Positions 15,316 to 23,735 are shown, numbered from the stretch's first letter. The stretch is 64,000 nt of DNA from Clostridiales bacterium Firm_10 (GCA_001603025.1 LVAP01000007.1:1-64000), one strand, 5' to 3'. The notes: a model not told the origin generated them from the sequence alone. Numbers and translations are program-made.

Positions 15316-18075
15316 TCATGTCAGGAAATGGTTTTTCACATAAGCGGCGTTCTTTCCGTATTCCCTGTCAGGATATGCCTCTGCCAGTTTGCGATACAGC
15401 TCATACGCGATACCGGCTGCATGCCGGTCGCCCTGTTCCGCTTGCCTGTAATACCGCATAGCCACCTGCGCTCTGGTGATGCGAAGGTTCTCCGCGTATC
15501 CCGGCGTGTTCGGGCGGCGTGCCGCAAGATCCTCAAAAAGCACGCACGCCGTCTCTTTGCTCTCGAGATCATCTCGCACGCTGAGGAGATAGGCATAGTC
15601 GGATTCGGCCCGATCGCGCAGCCATAACGCGCCGGCCCGGTCGGGGTGCGCATCAGCCAGTGTCTTCAGGCGGTCAAAAACCTCTTTTAACGTCCCGGCG
15701 TTCTTCTCATTTCGGAGCGCGATGAGCGCTTCGTTCACCTGCTTTCCCGCGCTGTCCAGGCTCGCGCATGCCGTTTTGTTTTTCGGGTTCAGATCTATCG
15801 CCCGGCACCAGCATTCGTATCCCCTGAGGAGACTTCCAATGTCTTTCCGCATGCAGCAGGCAGTGCCCAGCCAGGTGAAAAGCTGCCCGTCGTTCGGATA
15901 ATACGCCATGGCGACCTGTTCCAGTCTTTCAGTGCAAACACCGTGTTCTTCCCATTTTCCCAGATCGGCCGCGATCTCCGCGAGTCTCCTGTAGTAGGTT
16001 TTCAGCTGCAGCGCCACATGCTGTACGCCGATCATCTTCCCTATCTTTTCTTCCGATTCCAGCGAAATGCGCAGATGTTCAGCCTCAGCGTTCAAATCGC
16101 CCTTTTTCTGTTCCACGGTGGATATCAGCGCATGGGCGCTGGAAAGATGGCGCATCGCAAAAATGGATTCTTCTTCCCGGCAGCGCTCTTCCGCCATTTC
16201 AAGCAGATTGACAGCCGTTTTTTCCGCCTCATCCAGCTCTCCCAGGGCGGCATAAACCTGCATGAGCGTGGTTTGGGCGAGTATGGTATACTCTTCCTTC
16301 CCGAGGGAAATGTTTTCTGCAATCAACCGATCTGCCAAATCAATCCCGGCAAGGCTGTATTCCTTGGCTTCATTCAGGCTCTCCGCCGATTTTTTGTCCG
16401 CTTCAAAAATGCAGAAAGCCAGTTCCCCATAAAGGTATATCAACCGCTTCGACATGGGCTTTTGGGCGTTTGTTTCCTGCTCGACCGCCTCGAGAAAGAG
16501 CGGAAGCGCCTCTTTGTAAAACGCAATGGCCTCCGTCCATTTCTTTTCCCTTTGCCTGATGCTGCCGCGCATGTGCATGATTTCTGCCCGGTACATCAGC
16601 AGGACGAAATCGGATTGGTCGGCGGAGCCTCTCTTCTTCTCCTCCACCTCCTTCATCGAAGCATGAACGGCTTCGCTGAGCGCTTCGGCCTGTGGGAGGA
16701 AGGATTCAGCCACCGGAAAATCCTTCTGCCTGACGGCGATACTCGCCGCAAACAGGCAGGTTTCCAGCAATGCGATCCGTTCTTTGGATGTCATTTCTTC
16801 CGTATCCACGGCCAGAGCTCTGCGGAACATAATCCAGGCTTTATCGTATTGGTAAAGACTGGCCCACTTCGCGCCGGATTTATTGGCCGCCCTGAAAAAG
16901 GCGTATCGCAGATTCTTATCCGCCGTCCCGGATGAAAGGCGCTTCTCCAACGCGTCTGCATACCTCTGCTGCCAAAAAGCGCTCTTCTCATAATCCCTTT
17001 CGACGCCCTGGCCGGTCTCATACATCGAGACCAGTTTCAGCAGGGCCTCATCCACGCCGGCTTCGGCCGCTTCAGTGATGAGACGCCTGGCTTTCTCGTG
17101 GTCCGTCTCCAAATCGATGCCGGACAGATAGGCCAGGCCCATAAAAAACTTGTGCTCCGGCGCGTCATTCCGGCGGATCGAAAGGGCCTCCCGAATCAGC
17201 CCCTCGATGAGGTCGGCATGCCTTTCGTCCGATGGAATCGAATCCGGAAGGCCGGGATAGCAGGCCTGAAGCGCCTCGCCGTCCGTGGGTACAGCCATAA
17301 CGGGAAGAATCCTTTTCCCGGCTTCCCTCGCCATGGGATACTCTGTCGTCATCACATAATTAGGTTTTTCCAGAAGATTCGGCGTAACCACCATGGAGAA
17401 CAGCCCGCTCTTTTCAAAGGCCGCGCGTATGGACTCATTAAAATCCTCCCCGGGCGTCAGGAACTCGTCATACCAGATGGCTATGTCACGGGCAAAGGGG
17501 TTTTTGTGGATCAGCCGCATCACTTCCTGGGCATGTTTCCTGTCTTTCTTCCGATAGCTCAGAAAGATATAGGCGGCAAAGGCCTGGCGAATCTTCGCAA
17601 TGGTTTCATCCTTCAGGAGAACGGTGTCGAGAAACAGCTTCAGCTTCTCTTCATAAGGAAGCGCCGTGGGATCCGGATCATCTTTGTTCAGGATCTGCAG
17701 GTTTCCACACACCGCGTTGAACCGCGCCTCCAGCCCCTGCTCCTGCATGATTGGCAGGATCGGAATGTGCCGCTCCACCGCGAAAGCAAATTCCATGATC
17801 CGCGCGCGGTTTTCCGTCGCCAGAAACTCCCCGGTTACGGGCACCGCGAACAGATTCATCTCAGAAAGATCGGAAAGATATGCTTCCTCCTCTTCCGGCG
17901 TTGTGATATCACCTTCCGGATACCACACGGAGATATTTGACTGGGCGCGGAAAAGATCCTCCGAAATGCTGTCGAAGTATCTCTCCCTGTCGCGCTCCGA
18001 CGCGCAGAAGAAGACCTTTTGCAGGTCCTTCAGAGCGGCCGCGCTTTTCGTCCTGTATGCCAGTTTGATCGCCAT
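15316..18075 (-). CDS. Large protein with tandem TIR-like domains and Sel1/TPR repeats
   Basis: The 919-residue product starts with a TIR-like fold (about 18-115: VFFCASERDRERY, then LSEMNLFAVPVTGEF), followed by a clearer TIR domain (about 166-265: AAYIFLSYRKKDRK, IWYDEFLTPGEDF, then LLEKPNYVMTTEYPMA). Glu 245 lies where TIR NADases have their catalytic glutamate. A Sel1-type repeat follows (about 345-385, MYETGQGVERDYEKSAFWQQ), and the rest to the C terminus is TPR-like helical repeats. Bacterial TIR domains consume NAD or make signal molecules, often in phage defence. Here the gene sits in an esterase operon, 24 bp after the SGNH gene, with GAGGAAAGG before its ATG. No signal peptide or membrane segment is seen. 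Its true role is unknown. Confidence 0.8.
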   Translation of the reverse strand: MAIKLAYRTKSAAALKDLQKVFFCASERDRERYFDSISEDLFRAQSNISVWYPEGDITTPEEEEAYLSDLSEMNLFAVPVTGEFLATENRARIMEFAFAVERHIPILPIMQEQGLEARFNAVCGNLQILNKDDPDPTALPYEEKLKLFLDTVLLKDETIAKIRQAFAAYIFLSYRKKDRKHAQEVMRLIHKNPFARDIAIWYDEFLTPGEDFNESIRAAFEKSGLFSMVVTPNLLEKPNYVMTTEYPMAREAGKRILPVMAVPTDGEALQACYPGLPDSIPSDERHADLIEGLIREALSIRRNDAPEHKFFMGLAYLSGIDLETDHEKARRLITEAAEAGVDEALLKLVSMYETGQGVERDYEKSAFWQQRYADALEKRLSSGTADKNLRYAFFRAANKSGAKWASLYQYDKAWIMFRRALAVDTEEMTSKERIALLETCLFAASIAVRQKDFPVAESFLPQAEALSEAVHASMKEVEEKKRGSADQSDFVLLMYRAEIMHMRGSIRQREKKWTEAIAFYKEALPLFLEAVEQETNAQKPMSKRLIYLYGELAFCIFEADKKSAESLNEAKEYSLAGIDLADRLIAENISLGKEEYTILAQTTLMQVYAALGELDEAEKTAVNLLEMAEERCREEESIFAMRHLSSAHALISTVEQKKGDLNAEAEHLRISLESEEKIGKMIGVQHVALQLKTYYRRLAEIAADLGKWEEHGVCTERLEQVAMAYYPNDGQLFTWLGTACCMRKDIGSLLRGYECWCRAIDLNPKNKTACASLDSAGKQVNEALIALRNEKNAGTLKEVFDRLKTLADAHPDRAGALWLRDRAESDYAYLLSVRDDLESKETACVLFEDLAARRPNTPGYAENLRITRAQVAMRYYRQAEQGDRHAAGIAYELYRKLAEAYPDREYGKNAAYVKNHFLT

Positions 18076-18098
18076 CGAATCAGCCTTTCCTCGTCATG

Positions 18099-18755
18099 TC
18101 ACAGCGCCTGCAGAAAGCCGATAAGCCGCTCCGCAATGAGGGCGTTCCCTTCGTCGCTGGGATGCAGGCCATCCGGCATGTAGACCGCCCGCACAGCGGG
18201 AACGGCGGGCTGCATCCCGCCCGCGGCGTAAAGATCCAGCGCGGGAATGCTATAGTACTCCAGGATCTGGCGCATGGCGTCCACGTAATCCCTGAGCACG
18301 CCGACGGGAGCGGGCTTGTTGTCCCCGCAGGGGTCGTCTTCGTTGTGCCGGTGAAGCGGCAGGATGAAGGCGATCTCGCTGTGCGGATAGCGCGTCAGCA
18401 GCGTCTGGCAAAGCACGTGCATGGCTCCGCAGAAGGTGTCCCGCGTGCGGTCCGTCAGGGTGCCGAAGGGCGCGTCTCCGTGGCCGAAGTCGTTCGTTCC
18501 GCCGAACACGACCACCGCGTCCGCATCTGGGTCCATCTCCTCCGCGCGCATGCAGAAATCGAGGTCAAAACGCGGATTGTCCGTGGTCGGGCGCTGCTGA
18601 CGGGCAATCCGCGTGCCGCTGATGCCATAATTGCGGCAAAGGGCGCCCGTCTTCGCGGCGATGATGTCGACGTATCTCTTTTCAGGGGCGCTCGTCCCCA
18701 CGCCCTCGGTGATGCTGTCTCCGAGAAAATTCAGTTTTTTGTCCTTGAGCTGCAT
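18099..18755 (-). CDS. SGNH/GDSL-family esterase
   Basis: The 218-residue product carries all SGNH blocks: GDSIT (nucleophile Ser 14), the oxyanion block GGTND, and DGLHPSD with the catalytic Asp and His near the C terminus. This family removes acetyl and other acyl groups from sugars and glycans. It has no signal peptide. AGGAGGCCATT precedes the ATG at 18755. It lies between the alpha/beta hydrolase (39 bp upstream) and the TIR gene (24 bp downstream) in one operon, suggesting stepwise deacylation of an imported oligosaccharide. Confidence 0.9.
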   Translation of the reverse strand: MQLKDKKLNFLGDSITEGVGTSAPEKRYVDIIAAKTGALCRNYGISGTRIARQQRPTTDNPRFDLDFCMRAEEMDPDADAVVVFGGTNDFGHGDAPFGTLTDRTRDTFCGAMHVLCQTLLTRYPHSEIAFILPLHRHNEDDPCGDNKPAPVGVLRDYVDAMRQILEYYSIPALDLYAAGGMQPAVPAVRAVYMPDGLHPSDEGNALIAERLIGFLQAL

Positions 18756-18794
18756 AATGGCCTCCTGATTGTATCGGCGCTCCGCGGCGCCGTA

Positions 18795-19817
18795 TTATTT
18801 TCCCATTGCCTGCCGCAGGAATTCGCGCATGCCGTCGCCCCGCCATTCGTGGCCGCCGTCGTGCACGGAATGCCTCACCCTGTCCTCCGCGCCGAACAGC
18901 CGGTAAGCGGCCCGAGTCACATCCAGCTGCTCCGTGACGTTGGCGACGCGGCGTTTGCCGGAGAGCGGATCATCCGCGCCGCTCTCCACAAAGAACGGAC
19001 GCGGGGCGATCAGGGCGCCGAGTTCGCCCATATCGGCCGTCTCAAAGAAATGCGGCACATAGTTGCAGGCGCAGTTCTGCGGCAGTTCCATGAGGGCATC
19101 CCGCACGCCGTAGAAATATCCGCTGGTGACAGCAGCGCTGACCCGATCGTCCATGGCGGAGAACCACAGTGTCTGCTGTCCGCCGCCCGACATGCCCGCG
19201 CAAGCCAGAAACCCGCTGGCCTCCGGCTCGTCCAGCAGCCGGTCGGCAAGGCGCATCAGGTCCCAGACAGCCCCGCCTATGACCGTCCGCCCGAAGTTAA
19301 GCCCGAGCTGGGACAGCTCCCTGTGCGAATTGCTCCGCGCCTGCGCCGCCTCGTCTCCCTGTTCCGGGAATTCGCGGCGCTCCCCGCTGCCGCGCTCGTC
19401 CGGGCAGGCCACGATGAAACCGTCCTCCAGCGCCTCGCGGATAAACCGGCTCTGATGGATCAGAACCTGGCGCTTTGCACCGCCGTGGCCGTGGGGCACG
19501 ATCAGCGCCGGCCGCTTTCCTGCCGGAACCATGCCGGCATTGTCCTCGGGGCGAAGCAGATAATACGGCATGACGACGCCGGGCTCCGTCTGCAGCGTAT
19601 GGTATTCCGCCGTAAAGCCCTCAACTGTTTCAGTGCTCACATGCTGATGGAGAGGCTCGCAGGGGATGCAGCGGTCCAGGCCGGAAATATCCGCCAGACG
19701 TTCCCTCAGGGCCTTCTTCCAGACGGCGTATTCTGCCAGATTCTCTGCATGGAAGGCAAATTCTCTCTTCCCCGAGTCAAACAGCTTCAGGTAGTAGTCC
19801 AGCATCGTATAATACAT
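18795..19817 (-). CDS. Alpha/beta hydrolase, acetyl-xylan-esterase/dienelactone-hydrolase-like
   Basis: The 340-residue product shows an alpha/beta hydrolase fold with the oxyanion segment PHGHGGAKR (about 109-117), the nucleophile elbow GMSGGG (Ser 210) and a C-terminal HDGGHEWRGDG that supplies the catalytic histidine. Such proteins (PF12715-like) are esterases of carbohydrate clusters. No signal peptide is seen. AAAGGAGCGCAGAGC precedes the ATG at 19817. It is the first gene of the operon that continues with the SGNH esterase, the TIR protein and the serine hydrolase, driven by an extended -10 promoter. Confidence 0.85.
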   Translation of the reverse strand: MYYTMLDYYLKLFDSGKREFAFHAENLAEYAVWKKALRERLADISGLDRCIPCEPLHQHVSTETVEGFTAEYHTLQTEPGVVMPYYLLRPEDNAGMVPAGKRPALIVPHGHGGAKRQVLIHQSRFIREALEDGFIVACPDERGSGERREFPEQGDEAAQARSNSHRELSQLGLNFGRTVIGGAVWDLMRLADRLLDEPEASGFLACAGMSGGGQQTLWFSAMDDRVSAAVTSGYFYGVRDALMELPQNCACNYVPHFFETADMGELGALIAPRPFFVESGADDPLSGKRRVANVTEQLDVTRAAYRLFGAEDRVRHSVHDGGHEWRGDGMREFLRQAMGK

Positions 19818-19907
19818 GCTCTGCGCTCCTTTCAGCAGTCAAGTCCGGCGGGCGAGCGTTGGCCATGGGAAACGTTTCCGCATCTCCCCCGCTCCGTTTC
19901 CGCGTCC

Positions 19908-19916
19908 ATTATACCA
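19908..19916 (-). promoter_or_regulatory. Extended -10 of the esterase/TIR operon
   Basis: TGGTATAAT on the minus strand (19916 down to 19908) is a perfect extended -10, 91 bp upstream of the first gene. As with the sulfatase promoter, no good -35 is present, and the conserved element is 32 bp upstream. Confidence 0.8.
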
Positions 19917-19948
19917 CGCGGGAGAGAACCCTATCAGCCGAAAGGCCA

Positions 19949-19975
19949 AAGACAAAATGATGAATTGTGTATTAC
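19949..19975 (-). promoter_or_regulatory. Conserved 27-bp promoter-upstream element, copy 2 (esterase/TIR operon)
   Basis: Second copy of the element at 14239-14265, differing at two positions (GTGT for ATAT in the middle). The flanking DNA on both sides is unrelated, so this is not a simple recent duplication of the whole region. The copy nearest the start of the esterase operon keeps exactly the same 32-bp distance to the extended -10. Confidence 0.7.
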
Positions 19976-20060
19976 GGAGGTATGACAGGGCGATGCGAAA
20001 CGAACTGGTCGAACCCCTGCCGGCGAAATAAATGTTTTTCCAAAAACTTCGTGTTAACAC

Positions 20061-20089
20061 TTGATGTACAGCAACATTTCCGATATAAT
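20061..20089 (+). promoter_or_regulatory. Promoter of the coiled-coil/OmpA-domain gene
   Basis: A -35 TTGATG (20061-20066) and a -10 TATAAT (20084-20089) are 17 bp apart, with transcription expected to start near 20096, about 67 bp before the start codon. Confidence 0.8.
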
Positions 20090-20162
20090 ATATTATAAAG
20101 GTGTAATCGTAAAAAGCAGAAAAGCCTGCCAACATGCGACAGTTGCAATCGGAGGGTGTTTT

Positions 20163-22490
20163 ATGAATGGCAAAGTGAAGGCCTGCGGCGCCGCGCTGAT
20201 CGCGGCCGTGCTCGGACTCGGCGGAGGACTGGGGTATACCATTCATCAGAAACAGGCTGACCAGGAGGCCGCGCGGGCAACCATTGCGGAAGCCGAATCG
20301 CGCATCACCGCGCTTGAAGCGCAGTCTCAGGCGGATGCGGCAACCATTCTGGAGCTCAGCGGACAGGCCGAAGCCGATAAGGCTGCCATCGAGGAGCTGA
20401 CCGGACAGGCTGAAGCCGACAAGGCAACGATTGACGGCCTTTCTGCTCAGTCGAAGACCGATTCGGACACGATCGCAGCGCTGACGGCCCAAACGGAAGC
20501 CGATGGAGCGACCATCGCCAGCCTCACCGAACAGTCTGAAGAGGACGCGGAGGCCATCGCTCAGCTCAGCGCGAAGGCCGAGGAAGACGCGGAGGCCATC
20601 GCTCAGCTCAGCGCGAAGGCTGAGGAAGACGCGGAGGCCATCGCTCAGCTCAACGCGAAGGCCGAGGAAGACGCGGAGGCCATCGCTCAGCTCAGCGCGA
20701 AGGCTGAGGAAGACGCCGCTGCCATTGCGGAGCTGACCGCCAGGACAGAAGAAGACGCCGACCGCATTGTCGAGCTGGAAAAGCTTGCCGAAAGCCTGAC
20801 GCAGGGCAAAATCACCGATGAGGAAACCGACGGCGTCATCAAGGCGTTGGAAGCCGACAACGACCGGCTCCGCGACGAGCTTGCAAAATCTCAGGATGGG
20901 ACTGCCGCGGCTTATGAACAGACCATTTCCGTCCTGCTGGACAACCTTCGCCTTGCCGAAGCCCAGGTTGCCCTGCTGGAGGAAGCCGCAAAGGATGAAA
21001 CGGACGAGGACGAAGCCGCCCGACTTAACGAGCAGCTTGCGGCAGCGCAGGAAGCGCTACAGGCCGCTCAGGAAAAACTCGCCGCGCTGGAAGAGGCGGA
21101 TCCCTCCTTTGCGGAAATCGTCGAACAGTACAAGAGCCTGAAAACCGCACAGAATGAGCTGACCAGGAATCACGACGAGATCGCCAAAGCCCGGGACGAC
21201 ATATCCAGCCGGGAGACGGAGCTGAACGAGGCCCAGGCGGAAATCGAAAAGCGCGAGGCCCAGCTGAAAGAAGCCGAGGAATTGTTCAAATCCGATCAGG
21301 AAGCTGTCGCCGAAGCGGAAAAAGCGCTGGCTGAGGCCCGGAAAGAATTGGAAAGCGCCCAGGCCGAGCTGGAGACGGGCCGCGAACAGATTGCCGCCCG
21401 GCAGGCGGAGGTTGAAGCCGCCCAGACGGAAATTGAAAAAGAACAGGCGGACATCACCGAGCGGCAGGCGGAGCTGGACGCCCGGCAGGCGGACATCGAC
21501 GCCGCCCAAGCGGAAGTATCCGCCAACCAGGAGGAACTTTCTGCGGAACGGGAGAAAATTGCCGCCGCCAAAGAGGACCTGGAAAAACAGCTGGCCGCCT
21601 TCTCTGAGCAGCAGGATGCCCTGACCGCCAGCCAGGAAGCGCTCGCGTCTTCCCTGGCCGACCTGGATGCCCGGCAGACGGAGATGGAAGCAGCCCGGGA
21701 ACAGATGGAAGCGGCCGAAGCCGACCTGACCGCCCGCCAGGAGGCCCTTTCCCAGTCCGAAAGCGCTCACGCCCTGGCGGAAGCGAATCTGGCCGAAGCG
21801 CAGGAGGCGCTGGAAGCCCAGAAGCAGGCGCTGGCGCTGGCGCAGGAACAGCTTGAAAACGCGCAGGCCGAGCTGGAGGCTTCCCAGGCCGTTCTGGAAA
21901 CCAAAATGGCCGCGGTCAAAAACACCAGGCAGGACATTGAAACCGTCACGGCCGTCAAGGGCAACATCGTCACCGAATTCGGCAGCCTGTTCCAGGATAT
22001 GGGTATCACGGACGCAGGCGTGGCTCCGGACGGTTCCATCGTGTTCGAGGGCAACGCGACCTTCGAATCCAACGAATTCCGTCTGAACGAGGCGAGCCGC
22101 AACTTCCTCAGAAACTTTATTCCCGCCTATGTGCGCACCATGATGAAGCAGGAGAACAGCGGATATCTCTCCAGCATTGTCATCGAAGGACACGCGGACG
22201 CCGCCGGCGACTTCACCCAGAACATGTACCTCTCGCAGAACCGCGCGTGGGCCGTCTTCCGCTACATCATGGACGACCGTTTCGCCGAGCAGACCGGCCT
22301 GACCGCGGAGGAACGGGATTGGCTGAAGCAGGTCGTCAGCGTCACCGGGCGCTCCAGCAACGATCTCGTGTACGATGAAAACGGCAACTACGACGCAAAC
22401 GCTTCCCGGCGCGTGGTGCTCCGCTTCCGTCTGGACACGGAGGCCCAGCTGAAAGACGTGGCCGACATGCTGGATACCCTCGGGGATTGA
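20163..22490 (+). CDS. Membrane-anchored long coiled-coil protein with C-terminal OmpA-like domain
   Basis: The 775-residue product starts with one hydrophobic segment (ALIAAVLGLGGGLGYTI), then about 560 residues of alanine/glutamate-rich coiled coil, with four near-identical 14-residue units early on. The last about 150 residues form an OmpA/MotB-like peptidoglycan-binding domain: IVIEGHADAAGD with the ligand Asp, and LSQNRAWAVFRYI with the ligand Arg. The likely role is to bridge the membrane and the cell wall. Such a design is known from MotB-like and envelope-spanning proteins but is unusual in a presumed single-membrane bacterium. The start at 20163 follows GGAGGGTGTTTT. It is a single-gene unit with its own promoter and terminator. 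Confidence 0.85.
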   Translation: MNGKVKACGAALIAAVLGLGGGLGYTIHQKQADQEAARATIAEAESRITALEAQSQADAATILELSGQAEADKAAIEELTGQAEADKATIDGLSAQSKTDSDTIAALTAQTEADGATIASLTEQSEEDAEAIAQLSAKAEEDAEAIAQLSAKAEEDAEAIAQLNAKAEEDAEAIAQLSAKAEEDAAAIAELTARTEEDADRIVELEKLAESLTQGKITDEETDGVIKALEADNDRLRDELAKSQDGTAAAYEQTISVLLDNLRLAEAQVALLEEAAKDETDEDEAARLNEQLAAAQEALQAAQEKLAALEEADPSFAEIVEQYKSLKTAQNELTRNHDEIAKARDDISSRETELNEAQAEIEKREAQLKEAEELFKSDQEAVAEAEKALAEARKELESAQAELETGREQIAARQAEVEAAQTEIEKEQADITERQAELDARQADIDAAQAEVSANQEELSAEREKIAAAKEDLEKQLAAFSEQQDALTASQEALASSLADLDARQTEMEAAREQMEAAEADLTARQEALSQSESAHALAEANLAEAQEALEAQKQALALAQEQLENAQAELEASQAVLETKMAAVKNTRQDIETVTAVKGNIVTEFGSLFQDMGITDAGVAPDGSIVFEGNATFESNEFRLNEASRNFLRNFIPAYVRTMMKQENSGYLSSIVIEGHADAAGDFTQNMYLSQNRAWAVFRYIMDDRFAEQTGLTAEERDWLKQVVSVTGRSSNDLVYDENGNYDANASRRVVLRFRLDTEAQLKDVADMLDTLGD
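20538..20705 (+). repeat. 42-bp tandem repeat (four units) inside the coiled-coil gene
   Basis: Four consecutive 42-bp units (20538, 20580, 20622, 20664) differ by only a few bases and encode EEDAEAIAQLSAKA-type 14-residue blocks. Fourteen residues is two heptads, so gain or loss of a unit keeps the coiled-coil register. Near-identity at DNA level indicates recent expansion. Confidence 0.92.
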
Positions 22491-22537
22491 TGGAAACCCT
22501 CCTGGGCCGGGCAGGCAAAGCCGAACCCACAGATAAA

Positions 22538-22573
22538 GAAAAGGCATCCTCTGGTCTGAGGATGCTTTTTCTT
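22538..22573 (+). terminator. Terminator between the coiled-coil gene and the convergent URO-D gene
   Basis: GCATCCTC (22544-22551) pairs with GAGGATGC (22558-22565) around a six-base loop, followed by TTTTTCTT and preceded by AAAGAAAAG. The A-rich left flank makes it usable from both strands, which suits its place between convergent genes. Confidence 0.9.
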
Positions 22574-22612
22574 CCGGCGGCGCCGTTTCCGGAAGCCGCA
22601 TAACCCTCGTCT

Positions 22613-23632
22613 TTATTCAGCGGCGGCCTCCGCCATGGCCTGGAGGTTTTCCACGGAAACGCCGGGCAGGATGGACTCATGGCTGGGCGAAACCACATAG
22701 CTCTCCCCAAACAGGTCCCGCAGGCGCCGCACCTCGTCGCGCACCTCCTGCGGCGTGCCGAAGGGCAGCAGCCGCTGGGTGTCCAGGCCGCCCACGAACA
22801 CCAGATCGTTCTTATACTTGCGTGAGAGCGTCTCCGCGTCCATGTTGGCCGCCAGCGCCTGAATGGGATGCAGCGCGTCCACGCCCGCGTCGATGAGCCG
22901 GGGAATGATGCGCTCAATGGAGCCGCAGGAGTGCAGAAGCACCTTCATGCCGAAGCGGTGCGCCTGGTTGGTGAACTTCACGAAGGTGGGCATCACGAAC
23001 CGGTCGAACAGCTCCGGTGAAATCAGCATGTCGCGCTGGCTTCCGAAATCATTGCCGAAAAAGAACAGATCGATTTTATCCGCCGCCACGGAAAACAGCC
23101 GTTCGTTGACGCGCATGTAAAAATCCGCCACATGCTCCGTGACCGCCTCAACCACGTCCGGGTCGGTGTACATCTTGACGAAGTAGTTCTCCATGCCGAA
23201 GAAATCGCACACGTTGTGAAAAAAGCAGCTCCATGACCCGGAAAGCACTGCCTGGCCCGCCGCCCGCGTCTCCTCGATGGCCGCCAGCGTGCCCGTGAAA
23301 TCGACGTATTTCTCATCCGGCCAGTCAAAGGCCTCCACCTCGGCCACGTCCTCGCATTCCGCGAATACCCCGGGCTGTCCCAGGCTCACGCGGGGCTTCC
23401 CGCCGAGCACATCCATCATGGGCTTGCCCTCCGGGTGGTTCCACATGCCGTTGCCCTCCGGCATGACCCAGCGGCAGGTATCGCCCATCTTCAGGCCCAT
23501 TTCAAAATCGTTTTTCACCCCGAACGCCGCAAACAGCGCGTCTCTGCAGGCCGGGTTGGGATTGCCGTGCCAGAAGCCACAGTGTCCGCTGCGATGCGCC
23601 AGGATTTCCCTCATCCTCTGCTGTCCGTTCAT
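22613..23632 (-). CDS. Uroporphyrinogen decarboxylase (URO-D) family protein, second copy type
   Basis: The 339-residue product is the same length as the URO-D family protein at 2199-3218 but only distantly similar. It keeps the superfamily's metal-type motif VLLHSCGSIERIIPRLIDAG and SPELFDRFVMP ahead of it. In glycan-degrading Bacillota such proteins accompany sugar oxidoreductases, with no proven reaction. The start at 23632 (MNGQQRMREIL) follows GGGGAGG; a longer in-frame start to 23701 would overlap its own promoter. It stands alone, divergent from the beta-propeller gene. Confidence 0.75.
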   Translation of the reverse strand: MNGQQRMREILAHRSGHCGFWHGNPNPACRDALFAAFGVKNDFEMGLKMGDTCRWVMPEGNGMWNHPEGKPMMDVLGGKPRVSLGQPGVFAECEDVAEVEAFDWPDEKYVDFTGTLAAIEETRAAGQAVLSGSWSCFFHNVCDFFGMENYFVKMYTDPDVVEAVTEHVADFYMRVNERLFSVAADKIDLFFFGNDFGSQRDMLISPELFDRFVMPTFVKFTNQAHRFGMKVLLHSCGSIERIIPRLIDAGVDALHPIQALAANMDAETLSRKYKNDLVFVGGLDTQRLLPFGTPQEVRDEVRRLRDLFGESYVVSPSHESILPGVSVENLQAMAEAAAE

Positions 23633-23691
23633 GCGTTTCCTGCCTCCCCATGCCGCCGTGCCGTCCGCTGCGCACATTTGCGGCTGAGTGA

Positions 23692-23720
23692 ATGTTACCA
23701 TAGACGCGCGAAAAAGGCAA
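23692..23720 (-). promoter_or_regulatory. Promoter of the second URO-D family gene
   Basis: Minus strand -35 TTGCCT (23715-23720) and -10 TAACAT (23692-23697) are 17 bp apart, with TGG just ahead of the -10. It is back to back with the promoter of the beta-propeller gene. Confidence 0.6.
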
Positions 23721-23735
23721 GATTCTTTTCCGGGA

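Larger units (their letters stand above)
19818..20162. other. Divergent control region with esterase-operon and coiled-coil-gene promoters
   Basis: This 345-bp gap contains no supported gene. On the minus strand it has an extended -10 and the 27-bp conserved element for the esterase operon. On the plus strand it has a separate promoter at 20061-20089 for the OmpA-domain gene. The two promoters point away from each other and the conserved element lies between them. Confidence 0.7.
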
